DNA of 64,000 bases from Rhodococcus antarcticus (GTDB taxonomy: Bacteria; Actinomycetota; Actinomycetes; Mycobacteriales; Mycobacteriaceae). Below, piece by piece: positions 9,155-19,100 of this stretch; position 1 is the first letter of the stretch, and every line of letters starts with the position of its first letter. The stretch covers positions 3,162,001-3,226,000 of the forward strand of contig NZ_CP110615.1 of assembly GCF_026153295.1 (NCBI RefSeq), given 5' to 3'. The notes beneath the pieces are model-generated. The model did no database searches, was not told the origin of the DNA, and worked only from the letters and a program-made list of their open reading frames with translations. Position numbers and translations under genes: made by a program.

Positions 9155-10363
9155 GTGACGGGGGCATCGAACGGGCACGGCATGGGCGCGACGTGCTTCA
9201 TGCCCCCCGACAGCGCGGGCGCAGTGCTCGTCGAAGTACCGGGTGCCAACTTGGACTTCGCGGTGGTGACGCGCTTGAGCATCCACAACCTCGACATTGC
9301 GTGGGCTGCGCCCGGGGCGTACCTCCTGCTGGATCCCACCGACAGCGACGGCAGAACCGGCGTGTACGTCGGCAAGGCAACGGGCGGTCTGACCACGCGA
9401 GTCCGACAACACATACGTGGCCGCGAGCAGTGGCAGCGTGCGGTGCTCGTTCGGCGGCCCTACCAAGGTTTTAACTCCGCGGAGGCCGGGTGGCTTGAGG
9501 GCCGCTTGTACGACGTCCTGCAGGCGGCAGACCTCATCTCACTGGGCAACGGGAACCGGCCCAGCGACGAGACGCTCCCGCAGTGGCACCGCACCCAACT
9601 AGAGGCCGTGATCGAGCCGGTCCTGGGCCTGCTCCGGGTGCTGGGGCTCAATCCGGACAGCCGCGCACGGCAAGCCACGCCATCCTCGCCTCTTCATGGA
9701 CGGCAGCCACCCGTCAGGCCGGACGGAACTTTGGTGGAACTGATCGCGGCAGGGCATCTGCAAGTGGGTGCCCAACTCCACCCCGTCTCCTCTTCTGACG
9801 GCCCCCACGCTGAGGTCCGCGCCGATGGTGCTGTGATGATGGACTGTGATGTGTTCGCATCGTTGTCGGCAGCGGCACGGGCTGTCGTCGGGCACAGCGT
9901 CAACGGCTGGACGTTCTGGGGCGTGTCTACCGATTCCGGGAGCGTCACTCCGCTGAGTGTCCTGAGGGCACTACTGAGCAACCCGCGCCTCGACGATGCT
10001 GGAGCGCCGCGGCCCGACGCGACCCCGACAGCCCTGAGTCCCACAACCTCAGTCACTCCACCTGCACCGCGGCCCGTGACCACGACACCCACGACGGTGT
10101 CGGCTCTCCTGGCAACGGGCGCACTGTCGCAAGGGGAGGTTGTCGTCGTGCGGTACAAGTCCACTGAGTACCGCGCCACCATCACTCAGGAGGGCCACCT
10201 TCGCCTCAACGGCGTCGATTACCCGACACCGACCGCGGCGGCCGTATCCATCACGAGCAACAACGTGAACGGATGGCGCTTCTGGCGAACCCCTGCCTGT
10301 CAGGGTGAGTTGAGGCCAGTGGCTCGGAGCAAGTCCGCTTGGGCAGGGCGAGATTCAGGGTGA
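9155..10363 (+). CDS. GIY-YIG domain protein with two RAMA domains; C-terminus altered by IS insertion
   Basis: A 402-aa protein. Residues ~45-140 form a GIY-YIG nuclease-like domain: AYLLL, then GVYVGKA with its Tyr, Arg in TTRVRQH, and the metal-binding Glu in GWLEGRL. Two RAMA domains follow (~200-265, ending VNGWTFW, and ~320-375, ending VNGWRFW); RAMA is thought to recognise modified DNA. The GTG at 9155 was chosen by alignment with the paralogue at 11978. The last 23 residues are IS-encoded: the IS3 element entered at 10291, and the native tail (TNGRTLGDLRD, stop at 11895) now lies beyond it. A role in modification-dependent cleavage is inferred, not shown. Confidence 0.8.
   Translation: MTGASNGHGMGATCFMPPDSAGAVLVEVPGANLDFAVVTRLSIHNLDIAWAAPGAYLLLDPTDSDGRTGVYVGKATGGLTTRVRQHIRGREQWQRAVLVRRPYQGFNSAEAGWLEGRLYDVLQAADLISLGNGNRPSDETLPQWHRTQLEAVIEPVLGLLRVLGLNPDSRARQATPSSPLHGRQPPVRPDGTLVELIAAGHLQVGAQLHPVSSSDGPHAEVRADGAVMMDCDVFASLSAAARAVVGHSVNGWTFWGVSTDSGSVTPLSVLRALLSNPRLDDAGAPRPDATPTALSPTTSVTPPAPRPVTTTPTTVSALLATGALSQGEVVVVRYKSTEYRATITQEGHLRLNGVDYPTPTAAAVSITSNNVNGWRFWRTPACQGELRPVARSKSAWAGRDSG
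10286..10290. repeat. Putative 5-bp target-site duplication of the IS (left copy)
   Basis: CGAAC here and at 11856-11860 bracket the IS. Deleting one copy plus the IS restores an open frame whose C-terminus matches the paralogue, which is the main support for this assignment. The canonical inverted repeats begin 7 bp inside. Confidence 0.55.
10298..10322 (+). repeat. Left inverted repeat of the IS3-family element
   Basis: 25 bp beginning TGTCAGGGTG and ending GGCCAGTGG. It matches the reverse complement of 11827-11850 except for one substitution and one single-base gap. Confidence 0.85.
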
Positions 10364-10368
10364 TGATC

Positions 10369-10806
10369 ATGTCGAGTTCGATGCTGTCTGTCCCTGTCGT
10401 TGATGATGGGTTGATGAGTGGTTCCGGGCCGCGGGCTGGTGGCCCATCGCGGCGCCGAACGTTTGCCGCGGCGGAGAAGCTGCAGCACCTGGCGGCCTAC
10501 GACCAGGCCTGCCAGGCCTCCCAAGGTGGGGCGTATCTGCGCCGGGAAGGGCTGTACTCCTCGCAGGTCACCGAGTGGCGCAAGCTGCGCGACGCCGGGG
10601 TGCTGGAGGGCCGCCCCGCCAGCAGCAAGGTCGGCCGGCTGACCGTGGAGCAGCTCGAGATCGCCCGGCTGCGGGCGCAGTTGGGGAAGGCCGAGCGGCG
10701 TCTGGCGCGGACGGAGGTGGCCTTGGACATCATGGGAAAAGCACACGCGCTCTTGGAGGAGATCTCCGAGAGCGCGCAGGAGGACCCGCAGCCCAAGCGG
10801 CGCTGA
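10369..10806 (+). CDS. IS3-family transposase OrfA (helix-turn-helix subunit)
   Basis: A 145-aa DNA-binding subunit. A helix-turn-helix region near residues 30-80 (AAEKLQHLAAYDQA through YSSQVTEWRKLRD) is followed by a leucine-zipper-like helix (EQLEIARLRAQLGKAERRL), the OrfA layout. The ATG at 10369 has AGGG eight bases upstream; an ATG at 10363 is an alternative. The stop codon overlaps the orfB start by one base (TGATG), a coupling usual for IS3 elements. Confidence 0.85.
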   Translation: MSSSMLSVPVVDDGLMSGSGPRAGGPSRRRTFAAAEKLQHLAAYDQACQASQGGAYLRREGLYSSQVTEWRKLRDAGVLEGRPASSKVGRLTVEQLEIARLRAQLGKAERRLARTEVALDIMGKAHALLEEISESAQEDPQPKRR

Positions 10807-11823
10807 TGAACGCTTACCGCTCGTTGACCGCTGCCGGTGTCACAACCCGGGCCGCAGCCGGGCTGACCGGGGTGGCGCGGGCCACCGCGGGGCGAGTGGC
10901 AGCGTCGTCGCCACGTCGGTTCTCGCGGCCACTGCCAGCGAACCGGCTCACCGACGGTGAGCGTGCGCAGGTGCTGGCCGTGCTCAACAGCTCTGAGTTC
11001 GTCGACCGCACCCCGGTACAGGTCTACGCGGCGCTGCTGGAGGCGGGCCGGTACCTGTGTTCGGTGTCGACCATGTACCGGGTGCTGGCTGCGAACGCCC
11101 AAGTCACCGACCGACGCAGGTTGGCGCGGCACCCGGCCCGGGTGCGCCCGGAGCTGGTTGCGACCGGCCCGGGCCAGGTGTTCACCTGGGACATCACCAA
11201 GCTGCGGGGCCCAGTCAAGGGCGCCTACTTCGACGCCTACGTGATGATCGACATCTACTCCCGCTACATCGTCGGCGCGTGCGTTCACCCAACCGAATCC
11301 GCCGTGCTGGCCGAGGAGATGATGCGCCGCACCTTCACCATCCACGGCACCCCACAGGTCGTGCACGCCGACCGGGGGTACCTCGATGACATCGAAGACC
11401 GTGACCGCTTTGCTCTCTGATCTCGGCGTGACCCGCTCGCACTCCCGCCCACGGGTATCCAATGACAACCCATTCTCCGAGGCCTGGTTCAAGACCCTCA
11501 AATACGCCCCGGTGTTCCCCGACCGGTTCGGGTCGCTGCAGCACGCGCGCACGTTCTTCGACGAGTTCGTGCAGCACTACAACCACGACCACCACCACAG
11601 CGGTATTGGTCTGCACACCCCCGCCAACGTGCACTACGGCCTCGCCGCCGACACCGACCAACGCCGACGACGAACCCTCGCTGCCGCCCGCGTTGCCACC
11701 CCGAACAGGTTCACCAGCAGCATCAACCCAAGGATCCTCGACCTACCCCAGGCCGCCTGGATCAACCACCCGATCCACCACCCCGAAGATCAACAACAGG
11801 AGACCGTCACCGCAGCCGCATAA
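10806..11823 (+). pseudogene. IS3-family transposase OrfB, frameshifted
   Basis: The DDE integrase-fold subunit. An N-terminal helical region is followed by the retroviral-integrase core with the first Asp in TWDITKL and the second in HADRG. Immediately after HADRG an extra base (T at 11379) shifts the frame, giving a premature stop at 11420. Skipping it restores TSMTSK and the catalytic Glu in NPFSEAWFKTLKY, then an intact C-terminus ending at 11823. Normal IS3 frameshifting occurs between orfA and orfB, not here, so this is probably inactivation or a sequencing error in the adjacent G-run. Confidence 0.88.
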
Positions 11824-11826
11824 CTC

Positions 11827-11850
11827 CCACTGGCCTCAACCACCTTGACA
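11827..11850 (-). repeat. Right inverted repeat of the IS3-family element
   Basis: Complementary to 10298-10322 and ending TTGACA on the plus strand. The probable second copy of the target duplication, CGAAC, follows at 11856-11860. Confidence 0.85.
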
Positions 11851-11977
11851 ACTTCCGAACGACGAACGGTCGCACGCTCGGCGACCTCCGCGACTAGTCG
11901 AACGACACCATCTAGCGCATCCGAGGAGTTCGCTTGCTTTGCTGTCGCCGAGTGGTGCACTGAGGCACGATGCGGCC

Positions 11978-13411
11978 ATGAGCGGCAGACGGCCCGGGAT
12001 GGGAACCGAAACCCAATGGTTCCTGCCCACGAACGCAGGCGTCCCCACCATCATCCAGTTCGGAACAGCACCGCTAGAAATCGCCGTCGCCACCCGCACC
12101 AGCCTCCAGAACCTCGGACCGGAGTGGTCGACACAAGGCTGCTATCTGCTGCTCAAGGCCCTGCAGACTGACGACCGGACCGGCATCCGCGTGGGCCGAA
12201 GCACCAACCTCCGGGTCACCGTCCGCACGGGCCTGCCCGCGTCGACTACCTGGAAACACTCGGTGGTGGTGCGGCGCACGGCACGAGGTTTCACCGCGGC
12301 CCAGACGGAACTGCTCGAACAGCAACTTCGCCAGTGCCTGTCTGCAACACCGTCGGTGATCTTGAGCAGCACCTTCTCGCCACCCTCGCCCGACGCCCCT
12401 GTGGACATCCGACTTCGGAGGGACACCGAACACGTCCTCGGTTCTGTGCTGGCGGTGCTCCGCACGTTTGGGGTCGACGTTGAGCACCGGGCAGCAGCAC
12501 CGTCGACTCCCTTGGAGGTGCGCACCGCTCCTGCCCCTGCCCCTGCCCCTGCCCCTGCCCCTGCCCCGAGCATCCCTCCGAAGATCAGGCCACCATCCCT
12601 CAACATCCCCCAGCCCCCTGCGAGTGAGCCTGCACCGCTGCCGCAGCCACGGGTTCGTCGGAACGTCACCCTCAGCCACCTCCTCGCGGCAGGCGAGTTG
12701 AAACCAGGCGAGGTGCTGCACCCAACGGCACCGCACCGCGAACAGGTCGGTGCCACCGTCAACGCCGACGGGACTCTCATCGTGCGCACCCGGCGGTATG
12801 ACGGACCCTCCGCAGCCGCGGGCGCCCTCCTGGACAACGACATTAACGGCTGGACCTGGTGGTGCGTGGTCCACGCGACCGGCCACCGAACGACGTTGGA
12901 CACCCTGCGCGCACGAATACCCCTCGCCGAGGACGGCGACGCAGCACCGGACGCTGGGCCACGGTCCTATTTCACCGAACGCAAGTCCACGGTCTTCCCG
13001 GCCTACACAGGTCCTAGCGCCCCGCCGAACCCCACGGCCGCACGCAAGAACGCATCGCCGCCACACACGACGCCTTCACGTCCCCTGCTGAGCCGACGAG
13101 ACACCGTCTCCCGCCTCGACCCACCCGACACCCTCGACCCGGAAGTGCTGCTGCTCATGGGAAGCGGCCTGCTGAAGGGCGGGACACCCCTGCACGCGCG
13201 GTACAAGGGCAAGCGCTTCCACGCCATGGTGGAACGCGACGGACGACTGACCCGCAACGGTCAGACGTACAAGTCGATGACCGCACTCGCTCTCTCCGTC
13301 TCTGACTCCCAGGTGAACGGATGGACCTTCTGGCACCTTCCAAGCGGGAGAGAGATTAAGACTCTCCGCACCGATCGAACCAAGATTAAGCGGGCAAAGA
13401 AAATGGGGTAA
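11978..13411 (+). CDS. Paralogous GIY-YIG-like protein with two RAMA domains (degenerate nuclease site)
   Basis: A 477-aa paralogue of the gene at 9155 with the same layout: a GIY-YIG-like domain (~40-150), a Pro-Ala linker, a RAMA domain (~230-300, ending INGWTWW), a second linker, and a second RAMA domain (~390-450, ending VNGWTFW), then a basic tail. The YIG-side motif is GIRVGRS instead of GVYVGKA, so the catalytic Tyr is missing, although a Glu (LLEQQL) aligns with the metal ligand. It may have lost cleavage and kept recognition of modified DNA. The ATG at 11978 was chosen because its N-terminus aligns with that of the first copy. The pair looks like a tandem duplication later separated by the IS. 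Confidence 0.8.
   Translation: MSGRRPGMGTETQWFLPTNAGVPTIIQFGTAPLEIAVATRTSLQNLGPEWSTQGCYLLLKALQTDDRTGIRVGRSTNLRVTVRTGLPASTTWKHSVVVRRTARGFTAAQTELLEQQLRQCLSATPSVILSSTFSPPSPDAPVDIRLRRDTEHVLGSVLAVLRTFGVDVEHRAAAPSTPLEVRTAPAPAPAPAPAPAPSIPPKIRPPSLNIPQPPASEPAPLPQPRVRRNVTLSHLLAAGELKPGEVLHPTAPHREQVGATVNADGTLIVRTRRYDGPSAAAGALLDNDINGWTWWCVVHATGHRTTLDTLRARIPLAEDGDAAPDAGPRSYFTERKSTVFPAYTGPSAPPNPTAARKNASPPHTTPSRPLLSRRDTVSRLDPPDTLDPEVLLLMGSGLLKGGTPLHARYKGKRFHAMVERDGRLTRNGQTYKSMTALALSVSDSQVNGWTFWHLPSGREIKTLRTDRTKIKRAKKMG
12530..12565 (+). repeat. Six tandem CCTGCC hexamers coding a Pro-Ala linker
   Basis: Perfect hexanucleotide array inside the second GIY-YIG/RAMA gene giving (PA)n between the nuclease-like and RAMA parts. 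Slippage would change linker length without a frameshift. Confidence 0.85.
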
Positions 13412-13650
13412 GAGTACACGCTTGCGATGAGGAGTCAAGGTCGAGAGTCGGCCGCTAGACACTAAGAACGTCACCCAACGGTGATCGAGGTCGGGCTCCA
13501 TCGTCTTCTGCACAGTAGATGGCCGCACCTTCGAAGGGCCAACGGCTTATGGGTCAGACTTGCGTCAATAACTGGCGAGTTGCCTTACCTGGCCCCGAGC
13601 AAGTATCTTGTAAACGTGAGTTGGGACGCTAGTCTGCAATCAGTACTAAC

Positions 13651-15408
13651 TCAATAGGAAACCGGTCCGATTGTGGTATGCCCACATCGGCAAGAGTATG
13701 TGTGCCTTGCGCGTCGCTCGATCCAACCGTTACATGTACCGCAGAACACTTTGCTCACGAGATCGCAGACCGCCCACGCGAACCGTTCGACGTCGGACCA
13801 GGGCACATTGCCGGCCCACTCGTTGTAGTGTGCTCCTGCCATGTTTCGCAGGTGGATAAACTTATCAATCTCCATGACTGTGCCACCGGCCGACGTCCGC
13901 TTTAGTTCCTTTAGGGACCCGGGCCAGAGGTCATACAAGGTGTAGGCGTCCCCTCGCTTCCGCTGAACACTGATCGGGATCGTCCAACTGAGACGGTCGC
14001 TTACTTGTTCCAAAACGCGCCCCGCTACCCCGCAGACTGTATGCGGGTCTTCCCCTTCAAGCGCCTTCCACAGTGGTAGTGCAGGATCAGCCGAAATGCT
14101 AGTGCTGATGCGGGGCCCCTCGCTGAATTTCCAACCCCGAATCTCTATATCCGCAAGCGGATGCTCGACGCGTTGAAACACGTCGCGTAGTTGATTCCGC
14201 CAGAGCCTGTCGTGCACCGTGATGAACAGTTGCCATTCTTTGAACTCTTCAGCGATGAAGTACATTAGAGCGACTCGAATCTCCGCGTCAACGCTTTGAA
14301 GAACATCGTCAAGAATCAGGACTCGCGCTTGTCCGCGCTCACCCGCCGCACGCATGACGGCAAGAAAGTAGAGCAGCGCGATGAGATCCTGGTAACCTTC
14401 GCTAAAGACTTGTTGAGGCGTACCTCTGGCCCCGGTGTCGAAATATACCCAGATGTCAATGCTGATATCGCTCGACTGGCCAAACGTCGCCTCGATATGC
14501 GAGACATGTTCGGCTTGGGTCACGTCATGAAACGCTCGCGTGAGCCAGTCGCTAACGTCGCCAAGAATCTGGTGTGTGGCTCGGACGCGGGTACTCAGCG
14601 AGCGGGTCTCGCGCTTATGAGTAGCGTTGACCTGGGCTATCAACGCTGCCACGCGATCTTGCGCACTTCGGATATCGCGTAAGTGCTGCTCATATTCACG
14701 CGGAATCCGCACACGATCCCATAGTTCGGCCGGCAAACCCTTGTAAATATGTTCCGCAATAAGCGCTTGAATCTGGTCAAACGATTTCGGCGCGTCCTGA
14801 CTAAGTTCGGTCGCCAACACCCCAGCAATCCTACGCGTATCCCGCTTCGCATCGAGCACCGCCTCGTGGAGAAAATGTTGCTGATTTGCTACGGCCTGCT
14901 CTGACGGATGCGACTCCAGAGTGTGATCCAGAAAGACCTTGCCACGCGAACTTGGAACAGTACTGAGGAACGTTAGAATGTCGGCTCGCTTCAGCGACAT
15001 CGGTACCCGCCAGAAGCACTCTGGTACAGGGTCGCCTCGTACCCCATCCCCGTCTGTACGTCGTCGTAGGTGAATACCTGAAGTCAGAACCGCCTCAACG
15101 GTGGCCCGCCCGAGGGACGAATAAAGGTTCACTGCGTTCGGACTACCCGGGGCGGCGCCCACAGGAGCACGACCGATGCGTGCTTGACAAGCCCATTCGA
15201 TAGCATCCACGATGCTGGACTTACCCGAGCCATTCTCACCGAAGATCAGTGTGGATGTTGGCCCCCGGGACCCCTCGAAAGAAACCTCAATATTGCCCGG
15301 AACACCTCGAAAAGAGGTCAGTTCAACGCAAACGACTCGTACGTCTGACTTTTGACGTATGTCTGTCGGACGCGTGGGAACCTCATCGTCGTCATCATGT
15401 ACGCCCAT
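13651..15408 (-). CDS. SMC/RecF-like AAA ATPase with C-terminal zinc module
   Basis: A 585-aa cytosolic ATPase. Walker A is GENGSGKSS (~residues 57-65), a signature-like segment is FSEGYQDLIALLYFLA, and Walker B is VLILDDVLQSVD, the RecF/SMC order with a moderate helical insert between them rather than a long coiled coil. The C-terminus has C-x2-C and C-x1-C pairs (CGTC, CRC), a probable zinc knuckle. Such ATPases are frequent in anti-phage systems and usually pair with a nuclease; no partner is fused here. Codon use and GC are clearly lower than in neighbouring genes, pointing to separate acquisition. It converges on the second GIY-YIG/RAMA gene. Confidence 0.8.
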   Translation of the reverse strand: MGVHDDDDEVPTRPTDIRQKSDVRVVCVELTSFRGVPGNIEVSFEGSRGPTSTLIFGENGSGKSSIVDAIEWACQARIGRAPVGAAPGSPNAVNLYSSLGRATVEAVLTSGIHLRRRTDGDGVRGDPVPECFWRVPMSLKRADILTFLSTVPSSRGKVFLDHTLESHPSEQAVANQQHFLHEAVLDAKRDTRRIAGVLATELSQDAPKSFDQIQALIAEHIYKGLPAELWDRVRIPREYEQHLRDIRSAQDRVAALIAQVNATHKRETRSLSTRVRATHQILGDVSDWLTRAFHDVTQAEHVSHIEATFGQSSDISIDIWVYFDTGARGTPQQVFSEGYQDLIALLYFLAVMRAAGERGQARVLILDDVLQSVDAEIRVALMYFIAEEFKEWQLFITVHDRLWRNQLRDVFQRVEHPLADIEIRGWKFSEGPRISTSISADPALPLWKALEGEDPHTVCGVAGRVLEQVSDRLSWTIPISVQRKRGDAYTLYDLWPGSLKELKRTSAGGTVMEIDKFIHLRNMAGAHYNEWAGNVPWSDVERFAWAVCDLVSKVFCGTCNGWIERRARHTYSCRCGHTTIGPVSY

Positions 15409-15651
15409 GCAGTGCCCGCTCTCATATTTGCGGAGAAGTGACGACCGGTCCCCGGCCGCATAGGTCGCCTGCCTGCACGGTGCTCACTCGACAGCAAGCC
15501 CGTCAAGCATGGGTCCTACACTTTCAACGTTACGGGGAATCGGTATATAACGTCACCTTGAGCGACCTGACGCTTGCAAACAATACTCGCACACCGCACT
15601 CTGCAACCTGCGCGCGGGTAGCACCCGGGCCAATAACTCGCGCTCTTGTGT

Positions 15652-15657
15652 CATAAT
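15652..15657 (+). promoter_or_regulatory. Possible -10 box, leaderless start
   Basis: CATAAT ends 6 nt before the ATG of the next gene. The 255-bp AT-richer gap between the divergent ATPase gene and this one holds no other gene I can support. Confidence 0.35.
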
Positions 15658-15663
15658 ACTTGA

Positions 15664-16101
15664 ATGCCTAGCAATCCAAATCTGCACTTTCGATGGGGTC
15701 CGATATGCCCACAGGGACCGCACCTGACCCAAATCGTCGAAGCGACACTTGGCACTCGGCCGGTCGGTCACGTAAGCATCTTGATCGAAAACGATGACGG
15801 CCGGTATTCAATCGGCATTAGAATGATTACGGCCGAACCGGACCACAGGCACGGAGCGGTCAGTATTCCACTAATGCGAACACTAACAACCGCCTGGCCA
15901 GGTGCCCGTTTCACTGCGGGCCCTTTAAGCGCTGACGAAGACCCAGGGCCCGCTTTCCGCCTGAGATGCCATCATGAACTACACGTACTGATTCACGAAC
16001 CCTGCTGTGATCTCCGGGCAACCTGCAGTTGTCTCATCCGACTCAAACAGGAAGTCCTTAAACGTGAGGAGGCGAAATACAACAAGTCATCGGAGCACTA
16101 G
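15664..16101 (+). CDS. Small orphan protein, weakly GNAT-like
   Basis: A 145-aa protein I do not recognise. It has the same lower-GC codon use as the adjacent ATPase gene. Residues ~35-95 (GHVSILIENDDGRYSIGIR, then HRHGAVSIPLMRTL) faintly recall the beta-strand/helix core of GNAT acetyltransferases, without a clear acetyl-CoA loop. The C-terminus is Cys- and Lys-rich. It is divergent from the ATPase gene and converges on hsdR with a 22-bp gap. It may be a companion of the ATPase, but nothing shows this directly. Confidence 0.5.
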   Translation: MPSNPNLHFRWGPICPQGPHLTQIVEATLGTRPVGHVSILIENDDGRYSIGIRMITAEPDHRHGAVSIPLMRTLTTAWPGARFTAGPLSADEDPGPAFRLRCHHELHVLIHEPCCDLRATCSCLIRLKQEVLKREEAKYNKSSEH

Positions 16102-16123
16102 AGTATCCCAGTTCGGAAAACAA

Positions 16124-19100
16124 TCATCGACCATGCCCTACCCCTTCCCCCACCCGTTCCTGGACGGTTGCATGGTAAAGGGCGGCCAGGCTCACGATGA
16201 CCTTGTCTGCGTTGGGGCTGTCGCTGAAGAAGAAGTCGGTGATCTTCTGCTGTGCGCCGGAGCCGTCGGCGACGGAGGTCAGCAACTCGGGCTTGATGTC
16301 GGGGCTCTCCGCAAACTGCGTCGACGTGTTGGCAGCGGCCTGCGTAAATAGGACCTCGTTCTCCAGCATCATGTTGAGGGCCATCTCGACGAACGAGGTC
16401 TTCTGCCCCGCGCTGAACTCTTCGTCCCCGAACTGGTCGTTGAGCCGGTCGATGACCTCAGCGAAGGCGACCATGGTCGGCTCGGTTTTCGTTCCCGATC
16501 CTGCCGCGGTGAGGCCGGTGAGGCCCTTCTTGTCGCCCAGGCTTAGGTTGTGCTTGCCCGTGTCGACCTGCTTGACGTTGAGCAGCGTGACGTCGCCGAG
16601 ATCTATGGCGCTGGACCAGTTGGTGTCGCGGATGAGCCGCTCCAATAGTCGGAGAAAAATCGAACGCTTCTCCAGTTCCACGTCCGCGTAGTCGACGATC
16701 TGGCTCATGAAGTCGTAGAGCCGCACGAAGGTGGCCACGTCCTTGCGGAACATGTCAAGAACGTCGACCGCCGCCTTGTCACCACTACCGCCGTTGGCCG
16801 TGAGGGCCGACATGTACGCCGTCTTGAACCTCTGCTTCGCTGGGGCCATACCGGCGGTGAGTGCGTTGTGCGCGCCCTTGCCGCCCTTCACCCAGATGTC
16901 GACAACCGCGTCGACCTCGTCGTCGGTGAAAATCTGCGCTTGGTCCAACTTGGCAGACAGGTCGTGAACCAGGTTCGGGTCGGTGGCCGTCTCCAGGAAC
17001 GCGTCGGTGTAGTACGGCTCGAAGGCCTTGCGGACCTCCTCGGGATCGTTGACGAAGTCGAGGATGAACGGCTGCGTCTTGTCGACCCCGTTCGGCGTCG
17101 TGTACACGCGATTGAGGCGGGACAGCGTCTGCACCGCCGTGACCCCGGAGAGTTGCTTGTCGACGTACATCGCGCACAGCAGCGGCTGGTCGAAGCCCGT
17201 CTGGAACTTGTTGGCCACGAGCATGACCTTGTAGTCGTCGCCAGCGAAGGCCGAGCGGAGGTCCTGCCCGCCAAGACCAGGGTTCATGTTCGACTCGGTG
17301 AACTTGTCAGGACCGGATCCGATGTCCTCGACCTCGCCTGAGAACGCCACCAGGGTCTTCATGGCGTAGCCGTGGTCCGCGATGTACTTGTCGATTGCAA
17401 TCTTGTAGCGCACCGCGGCCTTGCGGGAGTCGGTCACGACCATGGCCTTGGCATGGCCTTCCAGCAGGTCTTCCACGTTGGAGCGGAAGTGCTCGACGAT
17501 GATGCGGACCTTCTGGCTGATATTCGTGGGGTGCAACTTCACCCACTTCATCAGTCCCTTGACCGCTGAGGACTCGTCCACGAGGTCGGTGTCCGGCTGG
17601 GGCTCTTGCCCGTTCCCGGCGGCGGTGACCTTGCCGTTGGTGGCGTTCACGGCGATCTGGAACGCGGTCTTGTAGGTCTGGTAGCCGGGCAGCACGTCGA
17701 GGATGTACTTCTCCTCGATGGCCTGCTTCATCGTGTAGACGTGGAACGGCGCGGGCAGGGCATCCTCGCCGTGGGTGCCGCCCGGCTTGCGTCCGAACAA
17801 CTCCAGCGTCTTGGCCTTGGGTGTAGCGGTGAACGCGAAGTAGGAGATGTGTTCGCTGCTGGCGCGCGCGGTGGCCTCAGCGGCGAGGACGGCCTCGGTG
17901 TCAATCTCGCCCCCGTCGGCCAGGGAGGCTAGTTCTTCGGCTGAGAGGACTTCCTTCAGTCGGTTCGCCGTGGAGCCGGTCTGGGAGGAGTGCGCCTCGT
18001 CGGCGATGACGGCGAACTTCTTGTGGGCAAGGCCCTTGGTCTTGCTAATCGTGTCCATGGCGTAGGGGAACGTCTGGATGGTCACCACGATGATGAGCCG
18101 TCCGTCGAGCAGCGACTTGGCGAGCAGTCCGGACTTGGACGTGATGTCGCCCTTGCTCGTCGATGCGGCCTTGCTGACGGCGTCCTCGTCGATCGCGACG
18201 ACCACGCCTGTACCGCCGTCGATCTGGCGGATGGCATCTTGCAACTGAGCGTCGAGGACGTTGCGGTCGGTGACGACGATGACGGAGTCGAAGACCTTCT
18301 TGTTGTTCGCATCGTGTAGCCGGGCGAGCCGGTGGGCGGCCCAGGCGATCGAGTTGGTCTTGCCAGACCCGGCTGAGTGCTGCACGAGGTAACGGTGCCC
18401 GGGTCCTTCGATCCGCGCGGCGCTCGCGAGAGAGGTGACCGCGTCCCACTGGTGGTAGCGCGGGAACAACAGCGCCGTACGTGTCGAGGGCTTCCCGGTG
18501 ATCGGGTCGTAGGAGGTGGTGGTCTCGGTGTGCATGAACTTGCCCAGGATGTCGAGCAGCGAATCGCGGTGCAGTACCCGCCCCCACAGGTAGGCGCTCG
18601 ACGACTTCCCGTCGGCGGCGGGCGGGTTGCCAGCACCGCCGTCGAAGCCCACGTTGAACGGCAAGAACCGCGTCTTCGGTCCGTCCAACTTGGTCGTCAT
18701 CCAGACCTCGTCATTGGACACCGCGAAGTGCACCAACGCCCGGCGACCTGACGCGAACAGCGGCTGCTCGCCCCCGCCCGGGTCCCTAGGAAGACGCGTC
18801 TTGTACTGCGCGATGGCCTCATTGACCGACTGCGTGAAGTCCGTCTTTAACTCCAGCGTCGCCACTGGCAGCCCGTTCACGAACAGCGCAAGGTCGACCG
18901 AGCGCTTGTCAGCGGTCGAGAAGTAGACCTGCCGAACGACGCGCACCCGCATCTTGGCGTAGCGATCCACGTCGGTCGCGTTGAGTGTGGTCTCCGGCTT
19001 GAACTGCGCCATTTCGAACTTGGCTGACACCTGCTTGAAGCCGTTGCGCAGCACATTCAGGGTGCCACCCCCATTGGTGACCGGAGTGTCGAGCACCTTG

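Larger units (their letters stand above)
10291..11855 (+). mobile_element. IS3-family insertion sequence, decayed
   Basis: About 1.56 kb with imperfect ~25-bp inverted repeats at 10298-10322 and 11827-11850 (TGTCA-type ends), overlapping orfA and orfB typical of IS3, and a probable CGAAC target duplication outside. It interrupts the last codons of the first GIY-YIG/RAMA gene. orfB has a one-base frameshift, so autonomous movement is unlikely. Confidence 0.88.
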
